From JAENVU01 sp963801105 (lineage in GTDB: Bacteria; Actinomycetota; Acidimicrobiia; IMCC26256; JAENVU01), in the NCBI GenBank assembly GCA_963801105.1, contig CAWDDH010000003.1, forward strand, positions 1,364,001 to 1,428,000: 64,000 bases of DNA. The letters are read 5' to 3'. A program made the translations under genes and the position numbers. The notes under the pieces were generated by a model. That model worked only from the letters and a program-made list of their open reading frames with translations. It was not told the origin of the DNA and ran no database searches. Below are positions 18,362-26,660 of this stretch, in pieces (within the stretch, counting starts at the first letter, position 1; the number at the start of each line of letters is the position of its first letter).

Positions 18362-18941
18362 TCACGACTCCACGCTCGAAGTGCGACGGCGCCGGGTGAG
18401 CAGCACGACCCCGGCACCGAGCGCGCCCAGGCCGATGAGGACGAGGGGGCGAGCGTCGGTGCCGGTGAACGCGAAGCCTGAGGCGCCGCGGGTGGTCGCG
18501 CCACCGGGCGGGGTCGTCGTGGCGGGAGTGGGTGCGACCGGTGACCCGTAGGCGGTGAAGGTCAGGGGGAACGTCGCGCCCTGGCAGGCGTCCGGCGCGG
18601 ACGCGGCCATCTGCAGGCCCACCGGGATCGTGCCGGTGCTGCGCGCCGGCGACGACGACGTCACCGGCAAAGGGCTCGGCATGGAGATTCGCCGCGGTGC
18701 ACTTGCTGCTCGCGTCGCCGACCACCGCGCTCGCCGAGCGGACCGAGATGGCGTACTCGAGCGGATTGTGGACTGTGGCCGCGTCGTCGAGGTGCGCGCC
18801 GGGATAGAGCCCGACGATGGATGCCGAGAGCGTGAACTCCTCGGCGGCACCGGCGGCGTCGGAGGACACGACGACGGACGCACTGAGGACGAGGGCGGCG
18901 GCCGGCGCGACAAGCGCGAAGAACCGGGTGATGCGAGGCAT
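18362..18941 (-). pseudogene. Secreted protein with sortase-like FAFTG tail (frame-disrupted)
   Basis: The reading starts at ATG 18941 with a signal peptide ending near AAGAAEE. A short beta-rich domain with SIVGLYPGAHLDDAATVHNP follows; it parallels YPGVTGSDLYLTVNNPNP in the neighbour at 19018. The frame breaks near 18636-18662, and skipping one base restores STGTIPVGLQMAAS and CQGATFPLTFTAYG, again parallel to the neighbour (CQGATFTVPVTFTASS). The C-terminus is FAFTGTDARP, a hydrophobic helix and TRRRR, the layout of a sortase substrate (compare LAXTG). So this should be a wall-anchored paralogue of the 19018 protein. No sortase gene is in the window. Confidence 0.65.
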
Positions 18942-19017
18942 GACGAGATCCGATCGGCACCGCGCCGGGGTCGGCCGACAGGGCCGACCCCGCGCGATCG
19001 CGCGGTCGGGTTCCGGA

Positions 19018-19518
19018 TCAGCTCGAGGCGGTGAACGTGACCGGGACGGTGAACGTCGCGCCCTGGCACCCGGTGTCGGACGTGTTGTCCATCGCGACGG
19101 ACGGCACGGTGAAGCTCGCCGATCCGCTGGCCGGGACGACCTCGCTGACCGCCGTGGTGGTGTACGTGACGCCGGTGGTGACGCAGGACGCGTGACCGGC
19201 GTCGGCGGTCGCCGCGCCGTTCGCGTTCACCGAGGTGATGGTGACCGCGAACGGGTTGGGGTTGTTCACCGTGAGGTACAGGTCCGATCCGGTGACGCCC
19301 GGGTACAGCGCGGCGGTGGTCGTGGCGACGCTGGTGGTCAGGTTCTGCGACGAGGTCGCGCTGGCGGTTCCGGTGCCACCGCCGCCCACGGTCCAGGCGG
19401 CGAAGGCGGCGCTGGCGGCCAGGGCGCCGACCGCGCCGATGGCGAGGACGGCGACCTTGCGGCCCGTACGGTGCCGGCGCGGGGGCCGTGACGGTGTCTC
19501 GGATTCGATCTCGTTCAT
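19018..19518 (-). CDS. Secreted SipW/TasA-like small protein
   Basis: The product has 166 residues from ATG 19518 (GGGAGAAACT ribosome-binding site). A basic n-region (RPPRRHRTGRK) and a hydrophobic core end in AAFAAWTVGGGGTGTASA. The AxW plus Gly/Ser/Thr-rich form is typical of actinobacterial secreted proteins with a SipW-dependent-type signal. The mature part is a single beta domain with two Cys pairs likely to be oxidised (ASCVTTG and TGCQGA). It probably forms surface fibres or decorates pili encoded just upstream, but this is inferred from context. Its own promoter is likely in the 381-base gap upstream. Confidence 0.65.
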   Translation of the reverse strand: MNEIESETPSRPPRRHRTGRKVAVLAIGAVGALAASAAFAAWTVGGGGTGTASATSSQNLTTSVATTTAALYPGVTGSDLYLTVNNPNPFAVTITSVNANGAATADAGHASCVTTGVTYTTTAVSEVVPASGSASFTVPSVAMDNTSDTGCQGATFTVPVTFTASS

Positions 19519-19899
19519 GAGTTTCTCCCTCGGTGGTGACCGGTGGGGCCCGGTCGGTCCTCGAGGGTCGATCCCTGCCCTCGACGCGAGGAAGAATCGG
19601 CAGCGCGCTGGCGCGGTTGAGAAATTCTTTTTCGTCTTTATGATTTTTCCTCTGCCGTTCTCCCTCGCCCGAACGCGCGAGCCCTGCCCGATTCCGTCGG
19701 AGAAGGGGGAAAGAGTCCGCGAGCACCACATCCGGGGTGCGGGGTTCCGAGTGGATCCAGCCGATGACGCGTCGGCGGCCGGCCACGGGTGACCCCGGCT
19801 GAGACGCGCCGGGTCAGTCGGACGAGCCGGCCCCCCGAACGGGCCAGGCCAAGGAGACGACCACCACCACGGGACGGCGGCGTGACGTCGTGACGTCAG
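19519..19899. other. Intergenic gap with AT-rich island, no gene
   Basis: These 381 bases hold no convincing gene. Bases 19621-19656 are strikingly AT-rich for this genome, with runs of A on the minus strand about 100 bases before the start at 19518. This looks like a promoter or protein-binding region for the secreted-protein genes. A short palindromic pair with two GACGTCA units lies near 19880-19898, just after the pilX-like stop, and could be part of a terminator. I could not match any riboswitch consensus. Confidence 0.4.
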
Positions 19900-21373
19900 T
19901 CAGCCACAGCTCGTGGTCGTCACCGATCCGGGATCGCATTCCTGCCAGTCGGTGACGTCGAGGGTCGTATCGCCGAAGCCGACGATCTGATCGAGCCGGG
20001 CGTCGTACGCGACGTTCATGTTGTTCTTGATCTGGATGTTGTTCGCGTAGACCGCACCGTGGAACTCGGCGTTGTTCTTGAAGGCGACCGGTCCGTTGGG
20101 GGCGTAGAGCAGCACCGCGATGTTGTCGTCCGCGGTGAGGCTCGACGAGCTCATGTCGAAGTTGTTCTTGATGCCGATCGCGCAGTCGCCGGGGTTCCCG
20201 CCGTTCGTCGAGCAGCTCGACGCCGGGGCGGCGTACCACGAGGCGAGCACGATGACCTTGTCGGACCCGGAGCTCGCGCCGATTCCGGTCGATGCGTCGA
20301 TCGGCGCGTCGGTGGCGATGACGGTGAGGTCACCGGTCACCGTCGTCCCGCCGAGGTCGACGGGGTACGAGGAGCCACCCCCCGTGATGTAGAAGGTCCC
20401 CGACAGGTCCGACTTGTTGGCCGCGATGTAGCTGTTGAACGTCGCATAGTCGGCGGGGAACGAGTAGCTGTGCACCGTGCCGGCGGGGTAGTTGGCCGCG
20501 TTGAACGTGTAAGACGGGATGGTCTGGGTCTCCGACGCGGCGGTGCAGCTGTTCGAGGTCTTGGTGCCCGAGACGGTCGAGGTGATCGAGCCCCAGGCCG
20601 TCGCCGATCCGGCGACCGAGCCGCTGCTCCCGATCCGATAGGTGAGGTGCGACGGGTCGTCGCTGCAGCCCGGGGTCGAGGACGAAGCCTTCGCGTCGAA
20701 GCCGATCGTGGCACCGTTCGCCATGCTGATGCCGTACGCGCCGGTGTAGCCACCCGACCAGGCGTCGCCCTCGATGGTGGAGTTGCTGCCCATCGAGATG
20801 TATCCGGTCGCCGCGGTCACGTTGCCGCTGCCGGCGGTTGAGCCCGACGGGCAGGTCGGGCTGTCCGGGGACCGGACGGCGTCACCGTTGTAGACCTCGA
20901 CGTAGGTGTTGGCGTACACGTCGCCGCAGACGTTGTTGTTGTTCTTGGTGGTCACGTCCGAGAGCGAGAACAGCGCGTACTTGAACGAGACCGGGGGCGC
21001 CATCAACACTCGCAGGCGACGGCTGGCCATCGTGCTGGTCGCGGTCCCGACCGTTCCGACCGAGTCGATCTGGTAGCGGTTCCGTGCCTGCGCCGTGATG
21101 CGGTACTCGTAGGTGCCCTCCGCGGTGGTCCCGGTGACGGTCCCCGAAGGAACCACGCCCGCCGAGTTCTGGAGGTACGCGATCGCCTGGTGCACGCCGG
21201 ACTCGGCCACGTGGAGCGCTTGGCCCCACGACCGGTTCCGGGCCGAGGACGTCTGGTCGTGGAACGCGACGAACATCATCGTCACCACGAGCATGGTGCC
21301 GATGAAGCCCACCATGATGGCGGTCACCGAGCGCGATGCCCCGCTCGTCGCGGCGGCGGAAGAGTCGAGTCAT
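19900..21373 (-). pseudogene. PilX-like minor pilin (frame-disrupted near N-terminus)
   Basis: The natural start is ATG 21373, which overlaps the stop of the preceding pilin gene (ATGA). It reads MTRLFRRRDERGIAL and then must skip one base near 21324-21335 to continue as VTAIMVGFIGTMLVVTMMF, the hydrophobic helix. Together this is a PilX-type N-terminus (basic leader, RGxxL, helix) followed by SWGQALHVAESGVHQAIAYL. The remaining 400 residues are Ser/Thr/Gly-rich beta structure with KNNNN and KNNFD turns and several Cys. Such proteins start or cap type IV pili or type II-like pseudopili, outside the membrane. Without the correction the first possible start lacks the leader. Confidence 0.65.
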
Positions 21374-21933
21374 GGTGCCGTTCCCGTCAGGTCGGATGTG
21401 CGATTGCGAAGGTTGACCTCGGAGTCGAGGACGAGTGTGGTGCTCGGATAGCCCTTCGGGGTCACCTGGAGGTTCATGTCGACCCACTGCACGCCGGAGA
21501 CCGTTCCGGCCGAGACGTAGTCGAAGACGTTCGTGCTCGCGAGGTGGGTCATGACGGTGACCGGGCTCGCCGTGCCGACCTTGCGGGTCAGGGTGGTGCC
21601 CGAGGCCGTGTAGACGATGTCGGTGCTCGTGCCGTTGATGTACGTGGTGAAGCTCACCGTGCTGGGGGTCGAGAGGGTCTCGTCGACCGAGGTGGCCTGC
21701 CGCAGGTCCTTGGTCATGCGGTTGAGCACGTTGCGCATCTCGTCGAGCGTGTCGGATCGGTTGGCCTGGTACGCCTGGGACTTCGATGTCGTCTCGAGCG
21801 CCTGGAAGGTGACCAGCAACACGACGAGCAGTAGCGACGACGCGATCAGCAGCTCGATGAGCGTCACACCGGCCTCCCCGGCGCGCTGCTCAGGAGCACT
21901 GGTTCTTGGACAGCGTGATGATCGAAGAGGCAT
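21370..21933 (-). CDS. PilW-like prepilin
   Basis: The product has 187 residues from ATG 21933, overlapping the preceding gene by 44 bases. The type IV prepilin motif is clear: leader ending EAG, then VTLIELLIASSLLLVVLL, with the conserved Glu at position +5 after the cleavage Gly. A helical stretch (DTLDEMRNVLNRMTKDLRQA) is followed by a beta domain with YVSAGTVSGVQWVDMNLQV, common in PilW/PulJ-type minor pilins. A prepilin peptidase would cleave after Gly; none is encoded here. Confidence 0.8.
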   Translation of the reverse strand: MPLRSSRCPRTSAPEQRAGEAGVTLIELLIASSLLLVVLLVTFQALETTSKSQAYQANRSDTLDEMRNVLNRMTKDLRQATSVDETLSTPSTVSFTTYINGTSTDIVYTASGTTLTRKVGTASPVTVMTHLASTNVFDYVSAGTVSGVQWVDMNLQVTPKGYPSTTLVLDSEVNLRNRTSDLTGTAP

Positions 21934-23182
21934 TGGAGTTGTTCCCTGCGGCGTCGTAGGCCGTGACGTAGAAGCGGACGGAGGTCAGACCCTTGCTGTG
22001 CGTGTTGGAGTAGGAGAGGGACGTCGTGCTGCCGATGAGCAGCCAGTTGACGCCGTCGGTGCTGCGGTAGACGTGGTACCCGACGAGGTGGGTGTCGGTG
22101 GACGCGGTCCAGCTCAGAGTGACCGTGCGGTTCGAGCCGGCACAGGACACGGTGCGTGACAGGCTGCCGGGCGTCGACGGGATCGTGGTGTCGAGAATGA
22201 TCTGTTGTGCGGCGAGCGACCACGGCGTCCCGCTGGTGCCGTTCCGGGCACGACCCGAGATGGTCTTGGTCCCCTCTCCGGAGGTCAGGGTCCACGCGAG
22301 GTTGGTGCTGGTGGAGCTGTAGGAGACGTCCGGGCCCCAGGTGGTGCCGCCGTCGTTCGAGAAGTTGGCGATCACGTTGCTGCCGCAGGTGCCCAGACTC
22401 ATCGTGATGGTCACGGTCGTGCTCGCGCTGTATCCGACCGTGGCACCGGTGCTCCCGGCTACCGCGAAGCTCCCGCAGCTGGATCCGGTGGTCGTGGTCG
22501 TGGTCGAGCCCGAGGGGGTCGTGGTGCTCGTGGTGCTCGTCGTCGTGGTCGCGGACGCGCCGAGCGACACGGTGCCCGGGGTCAGGATGACCGACTCACG
22601 GAGGATCCGTGAGCCGCCGACCGTCGGCACCGAGTGGTACTGGACGACGACGCTGAGTCGCTTGAGATCCTGGGTGCCGGGGATGCCGGGATCGTCGACC
22701 CACGTCACGTACTGGAAGATGTCGACCACGGTCGTGCCGACGGTCACCGGGGTCTCGAGGTGGGTGATCGGCCCGGTGCCCGCCGCAACGATGAGCGGCT
22801 CGACCAGGCCCTGACCGTCGACGTCATAGGTGGTCCCGGCGGTGTTGACCCAGTAGTCGGGATTGTTCGGATCAGTGCTGTGCACCGGCTGACTGTCGAG
22901 CGCCATCGACGCGTAGTCGACGTCGCGCAGCTCCTCGAGGCGCTTGTTCGCGGCTGCCTCGGCCACCTGGCGAGCTCGTGCCAGCTGTACGGCCTTGAAG
23001 TTCACGCCGATCGAGAGTGCGATACCGCTCATGACGAGCGCCAAGATCGCGACCGCCACCATGACCTCGATGAGCGTCATGCCCTCCGATCCGGCACGGG
23101 CGCGCGCGAGCCATCGTTGCCGGCAATCCGCTTGGTGTGAAATCGCGCGGACTCGACGACCTCGGGGTCCCTGGACGAGCAT
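21890..23182 (-). CDS. PilV-like prepilin with Ser/Thr linker and FN3-like domain
   Basis: From ATG 23182 the product has 430 residues. The prepilin motif is GSEG then MTLIEVMVAVAILALVMSGIA, with Glu at +5. The pilin-like part (helix AAANKRLEELRDVDYASMA, then beta structure) is joined by a Thr/Ser-rich linker to an Ig-like module (VIANFSNDGGTTWG) and a fibronectin-III-like domain (VTLSWTASTDTHLVGYHVYRS). So it is a minor pilin with added binding modules, likely at a pilus tip. The leader of 34 residues is long; an ATG at 23114 would give a short MARAR leader if one base were skipped. Confidence 0.72.
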   Translation of the reverse strand: MLVQGPRGRRVRAISHQADCRQRWLARARAGSEGMTLIEVMVAVAILALVMSGIALSIGVNFKAVQLARARQVAEAAANKRLEELRDVDYASMALDSQPVHSTDPNNPDYWVNTAGTTYDVDGQGLVEPLIVAAGTGPITHLETPVTVGTTVVDIFQYVTWVDDPGIPGTQDLKRLSVVVQYHSVPTVGGSRILRESVILTPGTVSLGASATTTTSTTSTTTPSGSTTTTTTGSSCGSFAVAGSTGATVGYSASTTVTITMSLGTCGSNVIANFSNDGGTTWGPDVSYSSTSTNLAWTLTSGEGTKTISGRARNGTSGTPWSLAAQQIILDTTIPSTPGSLSRTVSCAGSNRTVTLSWTASTDTHLVGYHVYRSTDGVNWLLIGSTTSLSYSNTHSKGLTSVRFYVTAYDAAGNNSNASSIITLSKNQCS

Positions 23183-23306
23183 TGGACGTCTCTTGGAGAC
23201 ACCTGGGTATCGGTCGGGCGGGACCGCAACCTGAGCAGAAGCGACCGCGCGGAGGGTCACCCGGCGCCCTTCCGTCGTCGCCCTCGATCGTTGGGGAGAT
23301 CCGAAT

Positions 23307-23320
23307 GGGTCGAACGACCC
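23307..23320 (-). terminator. Inverted repeat after the FAD oxidoreductase gene
   Basis: GGGTCG-AA-CGACCC forms a 6-base-pair stem 22 bases after the stop of the FAD gene on the minus strand. There is no T-run, so it may be a weak terminator or a protein site in front of the pilin genes. Confidence 0.3.
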
Positions 23321-23341
23321 GGGTCGAGCCGGGATCGGCGC

Positions 23342-24790
23342 TCAGCCGTGGGTGGCGGTCGCGCCGGCGCGACGGCCGAAGAAGCTGCCGTCGCCGAGCG
23401 AGATCCCGCTCACGTAGCCGTCGGCCGCGATCCCGGCTGTGGTCCGGCCCGCGGCGAAGAGCCCCGGTACGGGCGCGCCGGTCGGGTCCAGTACCCGGGC
23501 GTCGGCGTCGGTGGCCAGTCCGCCCAGCGTGAAGGGCGCGTAGATCGCGTCCGAGCGGACCCGCAGGTCGACCGCACCGAGCGGCGGGCGCAGGGGCGTG
23601 AGGAACCCGGGGGCCTTGTGCCACGCCGGGTCCTCGCCGCGCTCCGCGTACCGGTTGTAGTCCGCGATCGTCGTGGCGAGCGTCGCCTCCGGGAGGCCGA
23701 CGTCGCGGGCGAGCTCCTCGGCGGTCTCGGCCGCCCACTGGAGCCGCATGCCGACGAAGTTGACCTCGAAGATCTCCTCGCTGACGATCATGAAGACCTC
23801 GCCGTGCTGCTCGAGGAGCGCGCGCATCCCGATGCGGCCGGTGTAGGTGTCCTCGTTCACGAAGCGCTCGCCGCGCGCATTCACCAGGAGCGCGCGGGCG
23901 AGTCGATGGGGCGGTCCGATCGGGAGTGCGCACTCCACCGCGTCCATGTTGCGCAGTGCCGCTCCCGCGCCCCAGCCGAGACGGATCCCGCGCCCGTCGT
24001 CGTTGGGCTGACCGACCCGCCACGCGACGTTCGGCTCCATGGCGGGCGGGCAGTACTCACCGAGCATCGCGTCGTTGAAGACGAACCCTCCGGCCGCGAG
24101 GACGACACCACCCGTCGCGCCGATGGCTCGGCGCTCGCCGTCGGCGGCCACGACCGCGCCGACGACCGCGCCGTCACGGTCCACCACGAGCTGCTCGACG
24201 CGTACGTCCGTGAGGGTCCGGGCGGAGGTCGCGGCCCGCGCGGCGCCGAGGCACTCCATCAGGAAGCCACCCGCGGTGTCCGGGAACTCCGGGTGATGTC
24301 CGCGCGGCACCGGACTCGCGATCTCGGTGAACGGCCAGGAGTCCTCGCCGCCGGAGAAGATCAGGCCGCTGTCGTCGAAGGGCTCGCGGTTGGGCTCCTC
24401 GTTGAACTGCGCCTTGAACGGCACCCCGTGCTCGGTGAGCCAGTGGTAGTGCGCGACCGACCCGTCGCAGTACGCATGGACCTTCGACGGGTCGGTGCGC
24501 TCACCGCACGCGGCGAGCAGGAACCGCTCCATGTTCTCGGCCGTGTCGGTGTACCCGCAGGCCTCCTGGATCGGCGTGCCCCCGCCGAGGTAGATCAACC
24601 CGCCCGAGAGCGCCGAGGTGCCGCCGGGCGCGACCGCGCGCTCGACCGCGAGGGTCGTGGCCCCTTCCTCCGCGGCTGCGATCGTGGCGCAGGTGCCGGC
24701 GATCCCGAGACCGACGACGAGGACGTCGACCGTCTCCGCGAACGTCGTGGATTCAGCGGAGGCGGGCTCGATCGGATCCGTGCCGGCCAT
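23342..24790 (-). CDS. FAD-dependent oxidoreductase (fumarate reductase/ketosteroid dehydrogenase type)
   Basis: From ATG 24790 the product has 482 residues; this ATG overlaps the stop of the LLM oxidoreductase gene (ATGA). The N-terminal FAD loop is VDVLVVGLGIAGTCATIAAAEEG, followed by APGGTSALSGG, and the C-terminal GLFAAGRTTAGIAADGYVSGISLGDGSFFGRRAG closes the FAD site in two typical blocks. A cap domain with RFVNEDTY and an active-site-like stretch is present. The family includes flavocytochrome c, 3-ketosteroid delta-1-dehydrogenase and related enzymes that reduce or oxidise C=C bonds. The neighbours suggest degradation of a terpenoid, steroid or aromatic compound. Confidence 0.85.
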   Translation of the reverse strand: MAGTDPIEPASAESTTFAETVDVLVVGLGIAGTCATIAAAEEGATTLAVERAVAPGGTSALSGGLIYLGGGTPIQEACGYTDTAENMERFLLAACGERTDPSKVHAYCDGSVAHYHWLTEHGVPFKAQFNEEPNREPFDDSGLIFSGGEDSWPFTEIASPVPRGHHPEFPDTAGGFLMECLGAARAATSARTLTDVRVEQLVVDRDGAVVGAVVAADGERRAIGATGGVVLAAGGFVFNDAMLGEYCPPAMEPNVAWRVGQPNDDGRGIRLGWGAGAALRNMDAVECALPIGPPHRLARALLVNARGERFVNEDTYTGRIGMRALLEQHGEVFMIVSEEIFEVNFVGMRLQWAAETAEELARDVGLPEATLATTIADYNRYAERGEDPAWHKAPGFLTPLRPPLGAVDLRVRSDAIYAPFTLGGLATDADARVLDPTGAPVPGLFAAGRTTAGIAADGYVSGISLGDGSFFGRRAGATATHG

Positions 24791-25664
24791 CAGTACTTGT
24801 CGATGACGGTGTCGGCGAACCACATCAGCGAGTCGAGACGGTTCCCAAGGTCGTCGGGATCGGCGCCGGTGAAGTACCAGGGCACGGCCTGGATCTCGGT
24901 GACGCCGACCTCCTCGAGGCGGTGGTAGCCGTCGAGATCGAACGCGTCGGTGGCCAGCGCGTTCACCTCGAACGGGAGGTCGGCGCGGCCGTACTCGGCC
25001 CGGTAGGTGCGCAGCGCCGCGCACGCGTCGGTGATCTCCTGGGTGGTGTTCTGCACCGAGATCCACCCGTCGGCGAGTCGGGCCGCGCGGCGCAGGCCGG
25101 GCTCGGAGAGACCCCCGACGTAGATGGGGACGGGGAGCTCCGGCGCCGGCGCCATCATCAGGCGGTCGAAGTCGTAGTGCTCACCGTGGTACTCGATCCA
25201 CGCGGGCCACCGCCGGCGCAGGCCAGGCGCAGGATCTCGATCATCTCGTTGGCGCGCTTGCCGCGCGTGCGCATCTCGGTGTGCGTCCACGCGAACTCCT
25301 CGGGGATCCAGGAGAGCCCGACGCCGAGCGCGACGCGGTCGTGGGAGAGAGCGGCCATCGAGGACAACTGCTTGGCCACCATCAGCGGGTCGCGGATCGG
25401 GAGCTTGACGACGTTGGTGAGGAAGCGGATCCGCTCGGTGACCGCGGCCATCGCGCTGATCGAGACGAAGGGATCGGGGAAGGACGTCTCGGGCGCCCAG
25501 AACCGGCCGCCGTCCGCCGAGTACGGGTAGTCCGCCGACACGTGCTCGGGGAAGAAGACCGAATCGGGCACGGTGATGCTGTCGAACCCCGCCTCCTCCG
25601 CGGCGCGCGCCATCGGGAGCAGGTGGTCCACGGGGAACATGGGGAACGCGACGGTCCAGCGCAT
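24790..25664 (-). pseudogene. LLM-class F420-dependent oxidoreductase (frame-disrupted)
   Basis: The N-terminal half reads MRWTVAFPMFPVDHL and then FDSITVPDSVFFPEH, IRFLTNVVKLPIRDP and DRVALGVGLSWIPEEF, the classic luciferase-like TIM-barrel motifs. After EMIEILRLA the frame breaks near 25203-25225. The rest, PAWIEYHGEHYDFDRLMMAP, IYVGGLSEPGLRRAARLADGW and the C-terminal helices, lies in another frame. Here one base seems to be missing, not added. ATG 25664 has GGGCGGG five bases upstream; GTG 25670 is an alternative. LLM enzymes usually use F420 or FMN to oxidise alcohols, imines or aldehydes. The intact product would have about 290 residues. Confidence 0.7.
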
Positions 25665-25763
25665 CGTCACCCGCCCCTTCCGCTCTCGGCGCCTCCGGCG
25701 CCCGGCCGCTCCGGCCCCGCTCGACGAACGCGATCTCGGTACATCGGGGTCAACGCCTCGCTC

Positions 25764-26549
25764 TCAGAGGTCGGGAAGGCCGAGGGCGAGGTTGGCCTCC
25801 TCGAGACCGCCGTCGACCTCGAAGATCTTGCCGGTGACGAAGCTCGCGGCCGGCGACGCGAGGTACAGCGCGCAGAGCGCGATGTCGTCGGGTTGGCCGA
25901 GCCGCTTCAGCGGGGTGCCGTCGACCATCTGGCTGCGGATGCCGTCGTCGACCAGCACGGTCTCGAGCGCCGAGGTCGCGACCGATCCGACCGCGATCGC
26001 GTTGACCCGCACCTTGGGCGCGAGGTCGGCCGCCATGAGCCGGGTGAGATGGGACAGGGCGGCCTTGGCGGTCCCGTACGCGCTGAAGCCGCGGTCGCGG
26101 AGCCGGCCGATCGCGGAGGAGATGTTGACGATCGCGCCCTCGCCCTGCTCGAGCATGTGGGGGACCGCGGCCTTCGACAGGACGAAGGCGGTCGTGGTGT
26201 TGAAGTGGAACGCCCGTTCGAGGTAGCCGGGGCTGGTGTCGAGGAAGGGCCGGGGAGGGGTGCCGCCCGCGTTGTTCACGACGATGTCGATCCGGCCGAG
26301 CTCCTCGACCGCGCTCTCGGCCAGCGCGACGAGGTTGTCCGTGTCCGAGACGTCGGTGGGCACGACGAGCGCCCGCCGGCCGAACCCGCGGACGTCGGCC
26401 GCGACCTCCTCGAGCTGTGACGCCGTCCGGGACGCGAGCACGACGTCGGCCCCGGCCTCGGCCAGGGCCCTCGCGGTGGCGGCGCCGATGCCGCGGCCGG
26501 CACCGGTGACGACCGCCACCCGGCCGTCGAGACGGAATCGTTCGAGCAC
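25764..26549 (-). CDS. Short-chain dehydrogenase/reductase
   Basis: The product has 261 residues from GTG 26549, which has a perfect AGGAGG ribosome-binding site; longer open reading upstream is antisense to the HerA-like gene. Classical SDR motifs are VTGAGRGIGAATA (NAD(P) loop), NNAGG, the Ser of ISSAIG and YGTAK for the Tyr-Lys pair. The C-terminus has FVTGKIFEVDGGLE. It should oxidise or reduce a hydroxyl/keto group. Its strand and position ahead of the LLM and FAD genes suggest one catabolic unit, though the 99-base gap may hold a separate start. Confidence 0.9.
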   Translation of the reverse strand: MLERFRLDGRVAVVTGAGRGIGAATARALAEAGADVVLASRTASQLEEVAADVRGFGRRALVVPTDVSDTDNLVALAESAVEELGRIDIVVNNAGGTPPRPFLDTSPGYLERAFHFNTTTAFVLSKAAVPHMLEQGEGAIVNISSAIGRLRDRGFSAYGTAKAALSHLTRLMAADLAPKVRVNAIAVGSVATSALETVLVDDGIRSQMVDGTPLKRLGQPDDIALCALYLASPAASFVTGKIFEVDGGLEEANLALGLPDL

Positions 26550-26648
26550 GTGGATCCTCCTTGTGTGCGCCGGGGACCGTAGCCGGACTCGCGCGTCCAC
26601 GAGGCCCTGCCCGCGGCGCGGAACCGCGGCGGTCGCAGGTGGGGTTGG

Positions 26649-26654
26649 TACGGT
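26649..26654 (+). promoter_or_regulatory. Probable -10 box of the HerA-SbcDC-NurA operon
   Basis: TACGGT lies 6 bases before the GTG at 26661 and no ribosome-binding site is visible, so a leaderless transcript is likely. No LexA-type box was seen within 100 bases upstream. Confidence 0.45.
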
Positions 26655-26660
26655 CCGGTC

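Noticed and set aside
19519..19899. Possible riboswitch (cyclic di-GMP type) before the secreted-protein genes
   Set aside because: I found no match to the conserved GEMM core blocks on the minus strand; only an AT-rich stretch is clear.
17332..21373. Programmed frameshifting in the surface cluster
   Set aside because: No slippery heptamer or downstream structure is evident, and the same kind of break is found in unrelated genes such as xylB, so error is the simpler reading.
23183..23341. Possible riboswitch before the pilin operon
   Set aside because: No conserved core could be placed; only a simple inverted repeat is visible.
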